Shown piece after piece: positions 46,917 to 58,400 of a stretch of 64,000 nucleotides of DNA. The notes below the pieces were generated by a model. The model worked only from the letters and a program-made list of their open reading frames with translations. It had not been told where the DNA came from and searched no databases. How positions within the stretch are numbered: position 1 is the stretch's first letter; every line of letters begins with the position of its first letter. This DNA is from Megaleporinus macrocephalus (Eukaryota; Chordata; Actinopteri; Characiformes; Anostomidae). Location: the NCBI GenBank assembly GCA_021613375.1, contig CM038710.1:32187195-32251194 (forward strand). Reading direction: 5' to 3'. The translations under genes and the position numbers were made by a program.

Positions 46917-47871
46917 ACCCAACGGTTTTCGCCAAAGCCAGACGCCCGTCCACGCACCCCCACCACCATCCATCAGCTCTTTAATCTACCTGTCTTGACC
47001 TCCACACTGACCTCCACACTGACTGAACTACACATCATCACCTTCATACCCTCCATAATCAATACATGCAGCGATCAGCGGTCAGTACACTGAAATCCAG
47101 CCTGGCAGATACTGATACCCAACAGTACATTTAGCCTCAGTGTAACAAGAACATTTACAGGAGCTCAGCTTCTCATCTGCACAACCAGCAGGATTAAGGT
47201 GGCTGGACAGGTGAAAAGCTAGAGCAGCGGTCATATTGTAGAGGAAACCAGACAATACACCCTGCATATACAACAGCTTACACCACCCTAGCAGTTAAAA
47301 CAGCAAGCTTTAACTCACTCGATACACTCATATAATTAAAAACTGGATTTCCCTCGTTTTCTTAAATGAATGAGTCTAAAGTAATATGGAAACATGGTTA
47401 ACATTTTGACATCAATCCCCGGTCTACACCATTCATATAAATATTCATTGTTTCTGTGATGTCACAACTCATTTGCATGTATCCTCCTACTCAGTCCACA
47501 GCAGTTTAGAATAATCCATTCATATTCAAGTTATAAGGAATGTAGCACAATACAGGGCAGCCAATCACAACACAGCTACTTAGATCCGTTTTAAAGGCAC
47601 AGTAACAAACAGATGATGATGAATGGTCAAGTTTGGTATATAGAACCACACAAATGTTTTAAGTTAAGCTTATGGAGAAGAAATAAAATACAAAACAAGG
47701 TAGGGTATGTTCTAGAAAACCTAAAACCTGGATATGTTTTTAATTACTCTAGGCTAAATTTTTAGTTGAAATTTTCAATAGAATGTAAAGAATTAACAGT
47801 TTTAATGGCTTTCCAAAGACATGTACGTATCGTGTTGCAGAGATATCTTTTGAGACTGAAATGCTAAACAC
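46917..47871. other. Mostly unique sequence, no gene recognised
   Basis: Positions 47,455-47,680 (GATGTCACAACTCATTTGCA, AGCCAATCACAACACAGC) read like a worn fish dispersed repeat, without defined ends. Confidence 0.4.
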
Positions 47872-48084
47872 TGGGTGTGTCTCTAAACCTAGTGAGTGTG
47901 TAAGTAGGCTGTCTAGGTAGGCAGCTGTTTAAGTAGCAGCGTTCTCTCCTCATCTCTCCTCATAAAACAGATTACTGAGACGCTCTAGTTAGAGAGCTAC
48001 TGCGTCCCGACTTGTTCCCGCCCACTGCAGCACACGACCGGTGGTTGTCTATGTAGACACCCACTAGGTTTTGAGACACACCCA
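47872..48084. mobile_element. TIR MITE (GGGTGTGTCT family), short copy
   Basis: The inverted ends TGGGTGTGTCTCTAAACCTA and TAGGTTTTGAGACACACCCA pair over about 25 bp or more. The body (GCGTTCTCTCCTCATCTCTC, AACAGATTACTGAGACGCTC, GCACACGACCGGTGGTT) matches the longer copy at 54407-54943, but the central 300 bp are deleted. No target duplication could be fixed, so the superfamily is unknown. Confidence 0.8.
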
Positions 48085-48198
48085 ATGAATGGACTATTTT
48101 CCCAGCCCATCCTGTCTCTTCATACCACTTTGTACCTCAGGAGGCAACAGAGACTCACTATAACGTTGAACCTGCCATCAGTGTAACAGTGTAGCAGA

Positions 48199-48216
48199 TA
48201 AAGAAAGAATGAAAAA

Positions 48217-48247
<31 letters not shown>
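48199..48247 (+). repeat. (GAAA)n microsatellite
   Basis: About 12 tetramer units with a few interruptions on the left. Confidence 0.96.
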
Positions 48248-49743
48248 CATGTTCGAAAACAAAGAACACAAGTTCTTACCAGCAAAAACAAGCTGGAGCT
48301 GGACAAAGCCCTCAGCTAGTAAAGGGATGAAATACAAAACCAAAATTAAACTGATGAAGAAGAAATTGTTGCTAGTTTTGACTGAGTTATCTTTGAATAC
48401 TCTTAATATACTTTCAAAAGCCAGATTCATGTGCTTGTGAGGGTATAAAACGTTTTTTGGCACTTTAAGTGCTATTACATATTTCCACCAGGGAGTTCTC
48501 CAAATTCCCAGATCCTACATAGTGATTTTTAAGACTATGAAAACCTTAAAGGTGGGAAGAAGTTCTTAATTGAAACTTATATAAGCTGGTGAATGCAGAA
48601 GATGCCAGATATTTTAGGTTAGCTAAGAAGCTGAATATCTTATTGCAGCTATCTAATTTTAATCAGATGGGACAACAAGCTTTATCTAGACACTTACTCA
48701 AGTTACTAAGTTACAGCAGGAAGAAAATAACCTTAAACTCTAGTTTATGGAAATATTCTGTTTCCATTTGTAGCAGTTATAGTTAGTAGTATGGTGGCAC
48801 GTGCATACACAGAAAGCCTAAGGCAGTTAGGAGAGCAGGAGAGGCTCCAGGGTGTTCCCATACAAAGAGATGGCATCTTAAACAACACACAACAGAGACC
48901 AGAACCACAACTCAGATCCACAGCCAGCAGCAAAGCCCACCATCCCATAGAGATTCACCACGGACTTCAAGAGGTCTAGAAGCCTGGACACAAAGGAACA
49001 ACCCCAGGGTCCCAAACGCACTGGAGAGTGGCTTGCAGAGGAAGCGGCGAGAATGGGCATCTTAAATAAGCACCCAAACGAATGTAGTCAACTGCTGTCA
49101 GCTGACTGAGATCAGTAGATAACAGCTGGTGATTTGAGACTGTGGCCTGAGCTGAACTAACTCGATGCTCGGTTTACAGGCTGAAAGATACTAGAGCGAG
49201 GGAGGAGATGGAGTGGGGGCGAGAGTTCTGTAGAACTGTAGGATTAGGAGAGGGAAGGACTTAAGTCCTTCAGTGTCTCCGTGTAGTTTGGTGGAAGCGG
49301 ACGTTTGTTATCAACTCCATTTCCTGCTTTGCTCAGACTTCCACTGAATCCAGGCAGACTGACGGGATGCTGATGAACGTGTGTGAGAAGTTTACAGTTA
49401 ATGGGATGTTCACTCTGATAGAGAGAAAACTGATCTGTGTGCGTGTTCGTGTGTATGTGTCAGCAGAGCCGCTGGGTATACTGGCAATACTGGTTCGAGG
49501 GCAAAACAAATACTGGTTGTTCATTAGCTCTATTCACCCCACAGCCTGCGTGCCGAGTGGTAAACAGGCATAAATAACCAGAGGCCAACGCTGCCAACCC
49601 ACTGCAGCATATACAGCAGCCCAGCATAATTACTGACCACACTCCGACTGCGCTTTAATTACTGACCCTGCTCATACACTTGTTTTGTTGGCGTGCCATT
49701 GTTTGGTTGTTCTTTAAATATGAGAAAGAGATGAATGTTTCTA

Positions 49744-49744
<1 letters not shown>
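48248..49744. other. Unique sequence, no gene recognised
   Basis: Frames of 60-68 codons overlap on both strands (for example 48,790-49,060) without domains or convincing splice sites. Repeat-poor sequence at 49,540-49,670 contains two TTTAATTACTGAC/ATAATTACTGAC phrases. Confidence 0.4.
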
Positions 49745-49776
<32 letters not shown>

Positions 49777-50907
49777 CAGAGAGTGAGACAAAGAACAAGC
49801 AAGAGCAAGAGAGAAGGAAAAAGAAGGAGGAAGACAGTGACAAAGGGTGAGAGTCTAAGGGAGAGAAGAAAATGAGTGGGAGGGACAGAAAGAAGGGATG
49901 AAAGAGTGAAAGGAGAAGAGAACAAGCAGAAAGAGAGCGGGATAAAAAAGGGGGCAGAAAGAAAAAAAAACAGAAAGAAGGGATGAAAGAGTGAAAGGAA
50001 GAGAGAACAAGCCGAAAGAAAAAATGAGAAAGAAGGAAAGACAGAGAGACAGATAGGAATGAATGAGAAAAAGAGGAAGCAGAAAAATAGAGATAGACAG
50101 CGACAGGAAAAAGGGAGAGTGGGACAGAGGACAAGTGTGTGAGAGAGAGAGGGTGAGCACCAAGGTGAGAAAGAGAAAGGTGAAGAAAAAGAAAGCAAAG
50201 AGAGAGGGTAACAGACAGACAGAGACAAAGAGAGAGAGAGAGCAAGAGAGAGAGAGAGACAGCGAGGGGCAAAGAAGACAAGATGATAGGAAGAAAAACA
50301 GAGAAGCACAGAAGAAAGAGCAAGACAGAGAGACAGAAGGAATGAGATACAGGAAGAGAAGAAGAAAGAGAGAGGGGAGGCAGAAAGTGAGACAAAGAGT
50401 AAGCAAGGGTGAGAAAGAAGGAAAGAGTGAGAAAAGAGAGAGAAGAAGGCAGTGACAGGGTGAGGGTCTAAGTGAGCGAAAGAGAGAGGGAGAGATGAAA
50501 TAGAGTGGTAGGGAGAGAAAAGGAGAGCAGAAAGAAAATAAACAGAAAAAGGAAAAAGAGGAAGGAGGAGAGAACAGGCAGACAGAGAGAATGAGAATGA
50601 AAGAAAGACAGATAGAAATGAATGAGAGAAAGATTAATCAGAAAAATAGAGACAGCGACAAGAAAAAAAGAGAGTGAGACAAAGGATGAGTGTGTGTGAG
50701 AGCGAAGAAGCATGAGAGGGTGAGCAACAAGGTGAGAGAAAGATTAAGAGAAAGAAAGCAAGGAGAGAGGGTTACAGAGAGAGAGACAAAGAGAGAGTGA
50801 GACAGCGAGGGGCAGAAAAGACAGGATAATAGAAAGAAAAACAGAGAGAGGCAAAGAAGAAAGAACAAGAGAGAAGAAGACAGAGAGACAGAAGGAAAGA
50901 GATAGGA

Positions 50908-50938
<31 letters not shown>

Positions 50939-51169
50939 GCAGAAAAGACAGGATGATAGAAAGAACAACAGAGAGAAGCAAAGAAGAAAGAACAAGACAG
51001 AAGAAGACAGAGAGAAGGAAAGAGAGATAGGAGGAGAAGAGAGAGAGAGAGAAAGAGAGAGAGAGAGTGAGGGGCAGAAAAGACAGGATGATAGAAAAAA
51101 AAAACAGAGAGAAGCGAAGAAGAAAGAACAAGACAGAAGAAGACAGAGAGACAGAAGGAAAGAGCCATA

Positions 51170-51207
<38 letters not shown>

Positions 51208-51215
51208 AACAGAAA
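49745..51215 (+). repeat. Purine-rich array with ~600-bp and ~130-bp higher-order repeats
   Basis: About 1.5 kb almost purely purine on the plus strand. A long-range duplication is visible: GACAGTGACAAAGGGTGAGA near 49,833 recurs as GGCAGTGACAGGGTGAGG near 50,447. The block GACAGCGAGGGGCAAAGAAG near 50,258 recurs near 50,800. In the right third the phrase GGCAGAAAAGACAGGAT recurs at 50,811, 50,938 and 51,073 (spacing 127 and 135). Ser/Leu/Phe frames of up to 246 codons on the minus strand are read-through. Confidence 0.93.
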
Positions 51216-51339
51216 GACAGACAGAAATCAATTTCCTTGTTAGAAGCATGTGGTCACATCTACGCATTAGAGAATCATGTGTCAGATCGATCGCAGTAGC
51301 AAAGCACTTGACTCACACACACGCAGACACTCACTCACT

Positions 51340-51560
51340 CTCACTCCGCTGCCATTAAAAGGCCGAGTCGGCAGGAACGCACGCCTGATCCCCCGCTCAC
51401 GCAGCGCCGCACGCAAACACACACTGCGAGCCTTTATTTCAGGAAAAGCAGCAATTTTACATCACTTCAAAATCCTGCACACACTCACATCCAGCGCCAG
51501 ACAGCGCGGTCCGGCATGGCGGACCTCCAAAACGCAGCATGTTTATCCCTTCATCTTCCT
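51340..51560 (+). promoter_or_regulatory. CpG-rich patch, possible promoter or first exon
   Basis: About 20 CpG dinucleotides in 220 bp, far denser than the surrounding CpG-poor DNA (examples: CTCACGCAGCGCCGCACGC, ACAGCGCGGTCCGG). A short unmethylated island at a promoter would look like this. No TATA box or known core element was identified. The segment sits directly after a purine array. Confidence 0.3.
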
Positions 51561-51599
51561 CCGCCTCCATCAAAACGTTTCAACAATGACAAGATGATG
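51516..51599 (+). CDS. Very tentative first exon after CpG patch
   Basis: An ATG in strong Kozak context (GGCATGGCG) opens a 33-codon frame beginning MADLQNAACLSLHLPPPPSK. A possible splice donor (ATG then GTAATT) falls after codon 28 at 51,599. The frame otherwise stops at 51,617. I do not recognise the peptide; the case rests on the CpG context and start context only. Confidence 0.2.
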
Positions 51600-51849
51600 G
51601 TAATTGAACTCAGATGATATGCAGTGACTTTTCATCCATTATTCATTTTTTAATGAAAAGAAATAAAGTACAGAGCATTATTAAAGCATTCCTAACAACC
51701 TGGAAGACCACCAAAACCACCATCGTCAGATAAACAGCACCTAACGCTTTCATCTTTGAGAGAGAGCAAAAAATCAAGCTCCACTCTTTCTCCACAGGTG
51801 TTTCTTTCTATTCGTCCACTGTGAGAAAACATCTCAACACTACGGGTCT
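51600..51849. other. Unique sequence, no gene seen
   Basis: No further exon or repeat recognised before the family X copy. Confidence 0.45.
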
Positions 51850-52065
51850 GAAAAGAATATCGTTGTTGGCCAATGAAAAACAAGTATCTCCAAAATTGCA
51901 ACTTTACAGGAGAGACCAAAAACATACTTTACTTTCAATGTAAGTCAATGGAACCAGAATTTTGTCCAAGCTATTTTGGAGCATTTCTATTGGTCCATTC
52001 ATCATGAAATTTTCCACTGGTGTGTTCAAAAGATGGAGAAAACTTAAAATCAACAAAAATTAGAC
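51850..52065 (+). repeat. Unclassified dispersed repeat (family X), longest copy
   Basis: It contains in order AACAAGTATCTCCAAAATTG, AACTTTACAGGAGAGACC, CTTTCAATGTAAGTCAATGG, ATTTTGGAGCATTTCTATTG and GTCCATTCATCATGAAAT. The copies at 8421 (minus), 25028 (minus) and 25737 (plus) share these blocks. No inverted ends, poly-A tail, pol III boxes or protein were seen. Confidence 0.75.
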
Positions 52066-52119
52066 AGCAAGGATATGTAGCTGGGGCCTTAATGAGAAAA
52101 GGACATCTGCAAATGAAGA

Positions 52120-52235
52120 ACAGAAACTGCTGGTTCTTAAACTAATGGACTGACCACCCCAGAGCTCACCATCACTGAATGTGTTTGGAATTACTTTGAT
52201 CGTGAAAAAAGGCAGACCGTGCCACCAGCTTCTAG
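52120..52235 (+). pseudogene. Tc1-like transposase C-terminal relic
   Basis: One frame reads KLMD-stop-PPQSSPSLN, matching the MDWPPQSPDLN region around the second catalytic aspartate of Tc1-like transposases with the tryptophan turned to a stop. After a small deletion the next frame reads ITECVWNYFDREKRQ, matching the following [IV]-E-x-[LV]-W segment. Only about 35 codons remain and no terminal repeat was found. Confidence 0.5.
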
Positions 52236-53021
52236 GAGTGCTTTCACACCTGAAAGACCAAGTTCATGTTTCTGTTACATTGTATACACTTGATCTGATG
52301 AATTATTGGTTCCACATTTGAGTTTGTGGCACTAAGGAACTTTCCATGACACAAATATCCCATCAGCATGCATCACTTCTGTGGGCTGCCTTTCCATATA
52401 CTGGACTTTGATTGGTCAGTAGAGGGGTGTGTGTCTGACGCTGGCATATTGTTTTGTTTTCTGATTGCACATCTTTAAACACTACTGCTTCAGTTTCTTT
52501 ACCTTTAAGTGGGATTGCTCACCCATTCTGCTATATTCTCTCTCTATCTCTCTCTCTTTCTCTTTCTCTCTCTCTCTCTCTCTCTCTTACTCTCTTTCTC
52601 TCTCTTTCTCTCAGGAAATAAAGGCCAAGAACAAAAGTTGCTTGGCCAAACAACCTGTGGTCAACAGATAGCGCTGCAGGCTTTCATAGCTGGCTACAAA
52701 GTAAAGACAGCCACTCACCGATCTACCCAATCAGGGTATGCGCCAATGCCTGTGCCCTTTCAAATCTTTGGTTGTCCAAAACAAGGCCTGCGACAACCTG
52801 GCAGACATAAATGGTCTCTTTTCGCATGACACTTGTTGCCTGGACTATAAAAAGTTGTATGTTTTTTGGCACGTTTACTGCTGTTCCAGCTCTTCTTCTT
52901 CTTCTATCCATTGTTGATGACCATCTCCCTCAACTTCCTGTAACTGGTCTGAAAGTCCAAAACAACCAAAAAAAGTATTTTACCTTGAAAACTGTTACTG
53001 CACAATTAACACTGGTCATCC
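52236..53021. other. Unique sequence with a (TC)n tract
   Basis: (TC)-rich tract at 52,536-52,612. The 106-codon frame at 52509-52829 begins in the repeat and lacks a domain. No gene recognised. Confidence 0.45.
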
Positions 53022-53220
53022 AGTAGTCCTTCATCAGTGGACACAGGATGCTGCCCACACGTTGCTGTAGGCTGAACAGCTTTGGTTGGTGTACTATTCT
53101 CAGTACGGCAGTAACACTGAGGTGTCTAAACTCCAGCGGCTCTGCTGTGTCTGGTCCATACTAACACACCACCAGCATGTCAGTGCTGAGAACGACCCAC
53201 CCCCCAAATACTAGCAGCTC
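53022..53220 (-). repeat. Copy of a common fish dispersed repeat (palindromic family)
   Basis: The minus strand reads TGGGTCGTTCTCAGCACTGA, then CATGCTGGTGGTGTGTTAGT, GACCAGACACAGCAGAGC, and ACTGAGAATAGTACACCAAC near its end. I recognise this vocabulary from a widespread fish repeat that often forms long palindromes; here only one arm is present. Class not assigned. Confidence 0.65.
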
Positions 53221-54120
53221 TGCCAAAAAGACTCCAGGAGTAGAGGAATGTAAAACAAGGTTTAATTTTCGATAGGGTGTACAATTGGAAGGTTAGTTAT
53301 TGAAGAACATGAAGAACAGTCTTTGGCATAAGCCCTGTTCTAGGTGCAAGTTTGCTGGATATGGACAGCAGAGGCGAAGCCGCCTCGTAGGACGGTAGGA
53401 CTGGGACTCAACTGGTGGTGGTGGTGGGGAGGAGGAGGAGGGAGCGCGTAGAAACGTCAGCACCTGAAGGCGGCAAAGAAGGAGCATGAGCTGAATCCTT
53501 TTAAGACAGGTAGCCTGGCAGCCTGCGATTGGCTGGAGTAATGGATGAGAGAGTCATTGGAGTCTTCCTGGCAGAACTTTTGCTTAAGCTTTCATTTCTG
53601 CGGTGGTCCAGAAAAAAGAACAGTGTAAAAAGAACAGAATCAGAAAAACCACAGTCTGTAAGTGTAGAACTACAGAGTGCTCGTATATCGTAAGTAGTGA
53701 AGCTGATAAAATAAACAATTAGTGTAGAAACAAGGAGGTTTGCCTAATACAGTGGCTGCTGGTTGTATTTCCTACTTTGGAAAATCTGGACACTACACAG
53801 AACAGCATTTTACAGGGAACTAAATGTGTGATGGTTATAAACCTTTAGCTCATTCACTGAAACCCTGGAAACTTCCTGCCAGCAGTCCACTATAACCGCT
53901 GGGTCTGACTGCACACATGAGAAGAGCTTACTTACATCTGTAACACGTCTGAAGAGGGGGTCTGTGGAGACGCTGCCATTGTAGCTGGGCTCACTAATCC
54001 TCCTCAGAGAGGTTGAATCTTGAAACCAAACAATGCAGTGCATTATGGGTATCCCTGCTCCTTTAGGGTACATCGGTTGTACTCGACTTATTGCGATGCA
54101 GTGTTGGATTGTTTGACTGC
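53221..54120. other. Unique sequence, no gene recognised
   Basis: A (GGT)n/(GGA)n purine-rich patch lies at 53,411-53,443. The 119-codon minus frame at 53810-54169 has no known domain. Confidence 0.4.
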
Positions 54121-54387
54121 ACTGGATCTTCTGCGCCGTGTTTCTATACCACACTACAAAATGGTGCAACCCCCAAACAGTGCACTATATAGTGAATAGC
54201 ATGTAGCTGAAGTAAAGTGATCCTTATTGGAATAAGACTATGTACATGACCATTATGCAGATAAACACTGCCATTCAATTAAAAATGTTAATATTTGTCT
54301 ATATAATAATCATTTGCATTTACTGGATCTTCTGAGCTGTGTTTTAAGACACCACTACAAAATGGTGCAACCCCCAAACAGAGCACG
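54121..54387 (+). repeat. Local direct duplication (67-bp copies ~201 bp apart)
   Basis: ACTGGATCTTCTGCGCCGTG through CACTACAAAATGGTGCAACC and CCCAAACAGTGCAC (54,121-54,187) recurs with few changes at 54,322-54,387. The second copy sits just before the MITE at 54407. The vocabulary (GCACTATATAGTGAATAG nearby) suggests a known type of fish dispersed repeat. Confidence 0.85.
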
Positions 54388-54406
54388 AAATAATGAATGA
54401 GACACA

Positions 54407-54943
54407 GGGTGTGTCTTAAAACCTAGTGAGTGTCGTAGTAGGCTGTCTATGTAGGCAGCTCTTTAAGTAGCAGTGTTCTGTCTGACATCTCTCCTCATAA
54501 AACAGATTATTGAGACGCTCTAGTTAGAGAGAGACTGCGTCACGGCTTGTTCCCGCCTACTGCAACACGCGACCGGTGGTTTAGCTGGTTGCTAAGCTAC
54601 CAGCCGGCATCCAAAGCAATAGCCCGAGGCTTAAAAATCTGCTAAAATTCTGTTTTGTGTGATTATATGACAAGAAACACAATTAAACACCAGAGAAAAT
54701 CTAAATAACTTATATTTTAAAACGACTTCACTGCTCGTAGCTTTGACTGCGTTGCATCATGCCATCAGCCTTAGCAGCTGAGGAAGCGTTCTATGCTTCC
54801 TTAAAACCAAGATAAAATAATGTTCCTCAGTAGACGGCATGTTTAAGGTATCTAAGAATTGGCACAGCCCACATGACGGGAGTGCATACTATGACGTAAA
54901 ATGCTGCCTATGTAGACCCTCACTAGGTTTTGAGACACACCCA
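54407..54943. mobile_element. TIR MITE (GGGTGTGTCT family), longer copy
   Basis: The ends GGGTGTGTCTTAAAACCTAG and CTAGGTTTTGAGACACACCC form inverted repeats that stay recognisable for 40-50 bp (GGCTGTCTATGTAGGCAG against CTGCCTATGTAGACC). The interior includes GACCGGTGGTTTAGCTGGTT, which is absent from the short copy at 47872. There is no transposase frame, so it is non-autonomous. Target duplication and superfamily unresolved. Confidence 0.82.
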
Positions 54944-55434
54944 CAGTTTCGGACATAGCTTAAGGAAACTGATGCTTGTTGGAATAAGTGTTTATGTATG
55001 TTTATGATAAACACAGCCATTTGGAGAAGTATTCTTCTTTCACACTTTCCTTAACAAGATTTTGTCCATCTCCATTAATGCCAATTTTAAAACACACCAT
55101 GCAGGCAATAACGTGCCTCTGATTCCTAAACGAAAGCTTATGGTTTACTGAAAGTCACCACCACAAAGTATAGTTTAATTCTGTTTCTTAACACTACAGG
55201 AACACAACTACTTCACACTCATTTACTGGAGACGGTGTGTGAGAGAGAGAAAGGCAGGCTCTACTTGTTTAATTAATCCCGCTGGAATCCGTTTTTCCGT
55301 CTTTGCAGATGGCGAGTTCATCACACGGAGACATTTCTGTTTCATTTCTTCACTGACTGGAGAACATGCCCACATCAAACTCTCCCTTTCCCTCTGTCTT
55401 TGTCTCACTGTCTCCATCTCCCTCGTTCTGGCTA
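54944..55434. other. Unique sequence, no gene seen
   Basis: Nothing recognised. The 76- and 64-codon opposing frames at 55,223-55,469 run into the TC tract. Confidence 0.45.
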
Positions 55435-55436
55435 TT

Positions 55437-55467
<31 letters not shown>

Positions 55468-55495
55468 AGCTCTTCTCTCTCTCTCCTCTGAGACT
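55435..55495 (+). repeat. (TC)-rich microsatellite
   Basis: Imperfect TC repeats with TTTC interruptions. Confidence 0.93.
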
Positions 55496-58400
55496 CTCCC
55501 TCACACCAGGCAGTGCCTGGCTGTATGCTTATGTGAATTTCTGTTTTTTAATACGCACATCTGTCGTGTCTCATGATAATGAACAGACACGTGTTGGCTC
55601 CTAAAAATGGAGGATTGTTCTCTCATCCATATGGAGTGTGAACGCATTTGACAACTATCAGCTTATATCACATCAGATCCAGCCGTTCTGCAGTCAGGTT
55701 AAGAAGGGCTAATTGAATTGAGGAAGTGCAGGTGGGACTCCAGCTTTACCTGAACCATTAGAAGTTCAAGGTGAAAGTTAAATGCCAAGTTTGACTAACA
55801 ACTGAAACTTTATATTCATTATACAGCAACTACTGGGCTTGTTAGTGGTTAGTACTATGAACTAGAGGTGGCAGCAACTAGTTAAATTTACTTTAGTAAG
55901 TTAATATTGATGGACTGTCCTCATAATACATTTACATTAACGCTGCCTATGAATCTTTTATTCACAATTCTATATAAACTTATTTTAAGGCATTATATAG
56001 CATGCATTATACCTGGTAATGCCTGGCATAATTGCTTAAAGGTACTTCAATTACATGCTTACACTTTATAAAAAAAAGAGAATACGACTGTGTAATGTTA
56101 GGCTTCATAACTCATTATAATATCCACTCATTACAGCTATCTAAAAACAAATGTGGTAATGCCCAACATGGTTCTGGCAGAGTTCCTGTATAACACCTGG
56201 ACCAATCACAACTGTGGCGACCATCTTAGCTAAAAAGAAGCAGCAATTGAGCACGTATTGTAAAATAAAAAAATATGTAGTATGTATATGTTGTATGAAT
56301 TTATGTTTAGCTGGTAACTGGAACATACTATGCATTATAAAATGTTATGCATGTAGTTATGACTACCTAAGAACAATTTTGCATATATATACACGTTTTA
56401 CCACTTTTACTTCTATGTAGGTATATTAATAGGTAAGTTATTCATAGATTTATTAGATATTATTAATACATATATGTGTGTTTGATTTCTTTATGCTTGT
56501 ATACTTTGAAATTGGTCACATTTCAGAATTTGGAGCTGTAGGATTTTATTTTTGAACAAAAAAATCCAAAAGGAAAATAAAAAGGAAAGCAAGGTCAACT
56601 CCTACGCTGGTAGAAGCTGGATTTGCTAAAAAGTAATTTTCTGACTCAATACTTTTGCATTCCTGCAGTTGACGTGTGGCCCACATATGGAGTTTACGGG
56701 GTTAACTTTCTGTCTGAAACTATTAGATAATAACACAAAGCATTTTTGCTATGTTTTGTAATTTCTAGAAAACGAGTTTAAGAATTCCTTATTCAAGCAC
56801 CACACCAAATAAAATTTCTAGGGAAATACAACAGACATTTATTTTACATTGGAAAGTTATTTTTTAGACATACTATTTACATAAACACAGAGTATCAAAG
56901 GGAACAAGTACAAACATAGTCACACTGCTATAAAACCAAGCTAATCACTAAACACAAGACCAAATCAGCAATAAAACGTTTCTGTCTTTTTGGAATTGCA
57001 GTTTGAAGGTGGTGATGATCTTTCATAGATATTTAATAAAACAATGTATTACACACCTAGCTAACCAGCTGTATTTGTACATATTCTGAAATTTGGAAAT
57101 CATGAGTGATAAATAAAAGGATGACCAGTTAAGTCAAGCCTTGGATACACCACATAACTTTTAAAGTCCTAACAAATTATAAAATACTGACCACTGTTCA
57201 ACTGATTTCTGGATATTGTTTTGGATGTATGAAATATTAGGGCTCACACACTGAAAGTGAATGTCTCATACGATCTACATATGACAATTGTAGTTACTTG
57301 CTATATTTTCGTTAGTTTTCTTAGATCCCATTGGCTGTTGAAGGAAGCCCATTTATATTGAGTTGCTAACTAGTATTCACTAGATTATGCTCAGAACATG
57401 ATTATGTTCATATTCTTCCATTGGTCTTAAGCTCAATAGGGAGGTAGAAAAATCTGGGTATGTACCCCAAACACAGTCGACTCTAACTGACCTAAAATCT
57501 GCAGACTAGAGCCAAGCAGCGGCTAAAATCGGGGTGCAGTGTGTTCCTTTTTAGGCAGTGACCTACAGGCCTAAAGACAATCAAGACTGCACTATGTAAC
57601 TTTTAGAGATTTGGAGACCTCTCTGGCCAAATTGTGTAACTGCAAGCAATGTTCTTAAAGGAGCAATAAGCAAGATTATACAATCAATAAGTAAGTTTTC
57701 TGCGTACTCTTTGTAACATCAGCTGCCGCTTAGGACCCCTATCCCCAAACGGATAGCAAACATGGTTAATGGTTTAGCTCAGCCATGTTGCCCCAAACGC
57801 TGGAAAGCGTAGGCATTCCTTTATTTTACCTAGAGGGTAGTCACAGCCTCAGACGCTGCGCCTACAGAGAATTACAGACCATCTGGTATCCAGTTATTAG
57901 GATTTTGTCATTTGTCATGTCAATTTGTCTGATGAGAAACAGTTTTGCCCACACCGTGACAGTTTTTTGGAGCAGGATGCTGTCACTAGATCTTGTGAGA
58001 GTTTCACAGCATCACAAGGTATTCAGCAGTTTCCTCTAAAGCATTTAGTAGGTAGCGAGATATCCTCACAGGTTTGCCGGCGCAAACCATCCTGTTTCCC
58101 ACCCGCGTGTTTGCTCAATCCCTGTATCAATGATCACCTCCACCTCACTGGAGATGATGCACTGTGGTTGGTCATTCTACACGTTTAACCCTTCTCCAAT
58201 TAAATGCATCCGTCTCTCTGGCGAAATGTTCTGCCACCATTCTGGCCTAGTTTAACCTCTTTTTGTAATCTCGCCCACCTACAGAAGTCTAGAGCAGCGG
58301 AATCAGAAATGTCACCGAGAAAGAACACGCGACAGGCTACACATTAAACTTGCTTTTCAAAAGCTAATGCAGCATGTATTTCTGGCTCAGGCTGGTGCTC

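Noticed and set aside
53810..54169. 119-codon minus-strand frame
   Set aside because: No recognisable domain or splice context, and it runs into a dispersed-repeat duplication.
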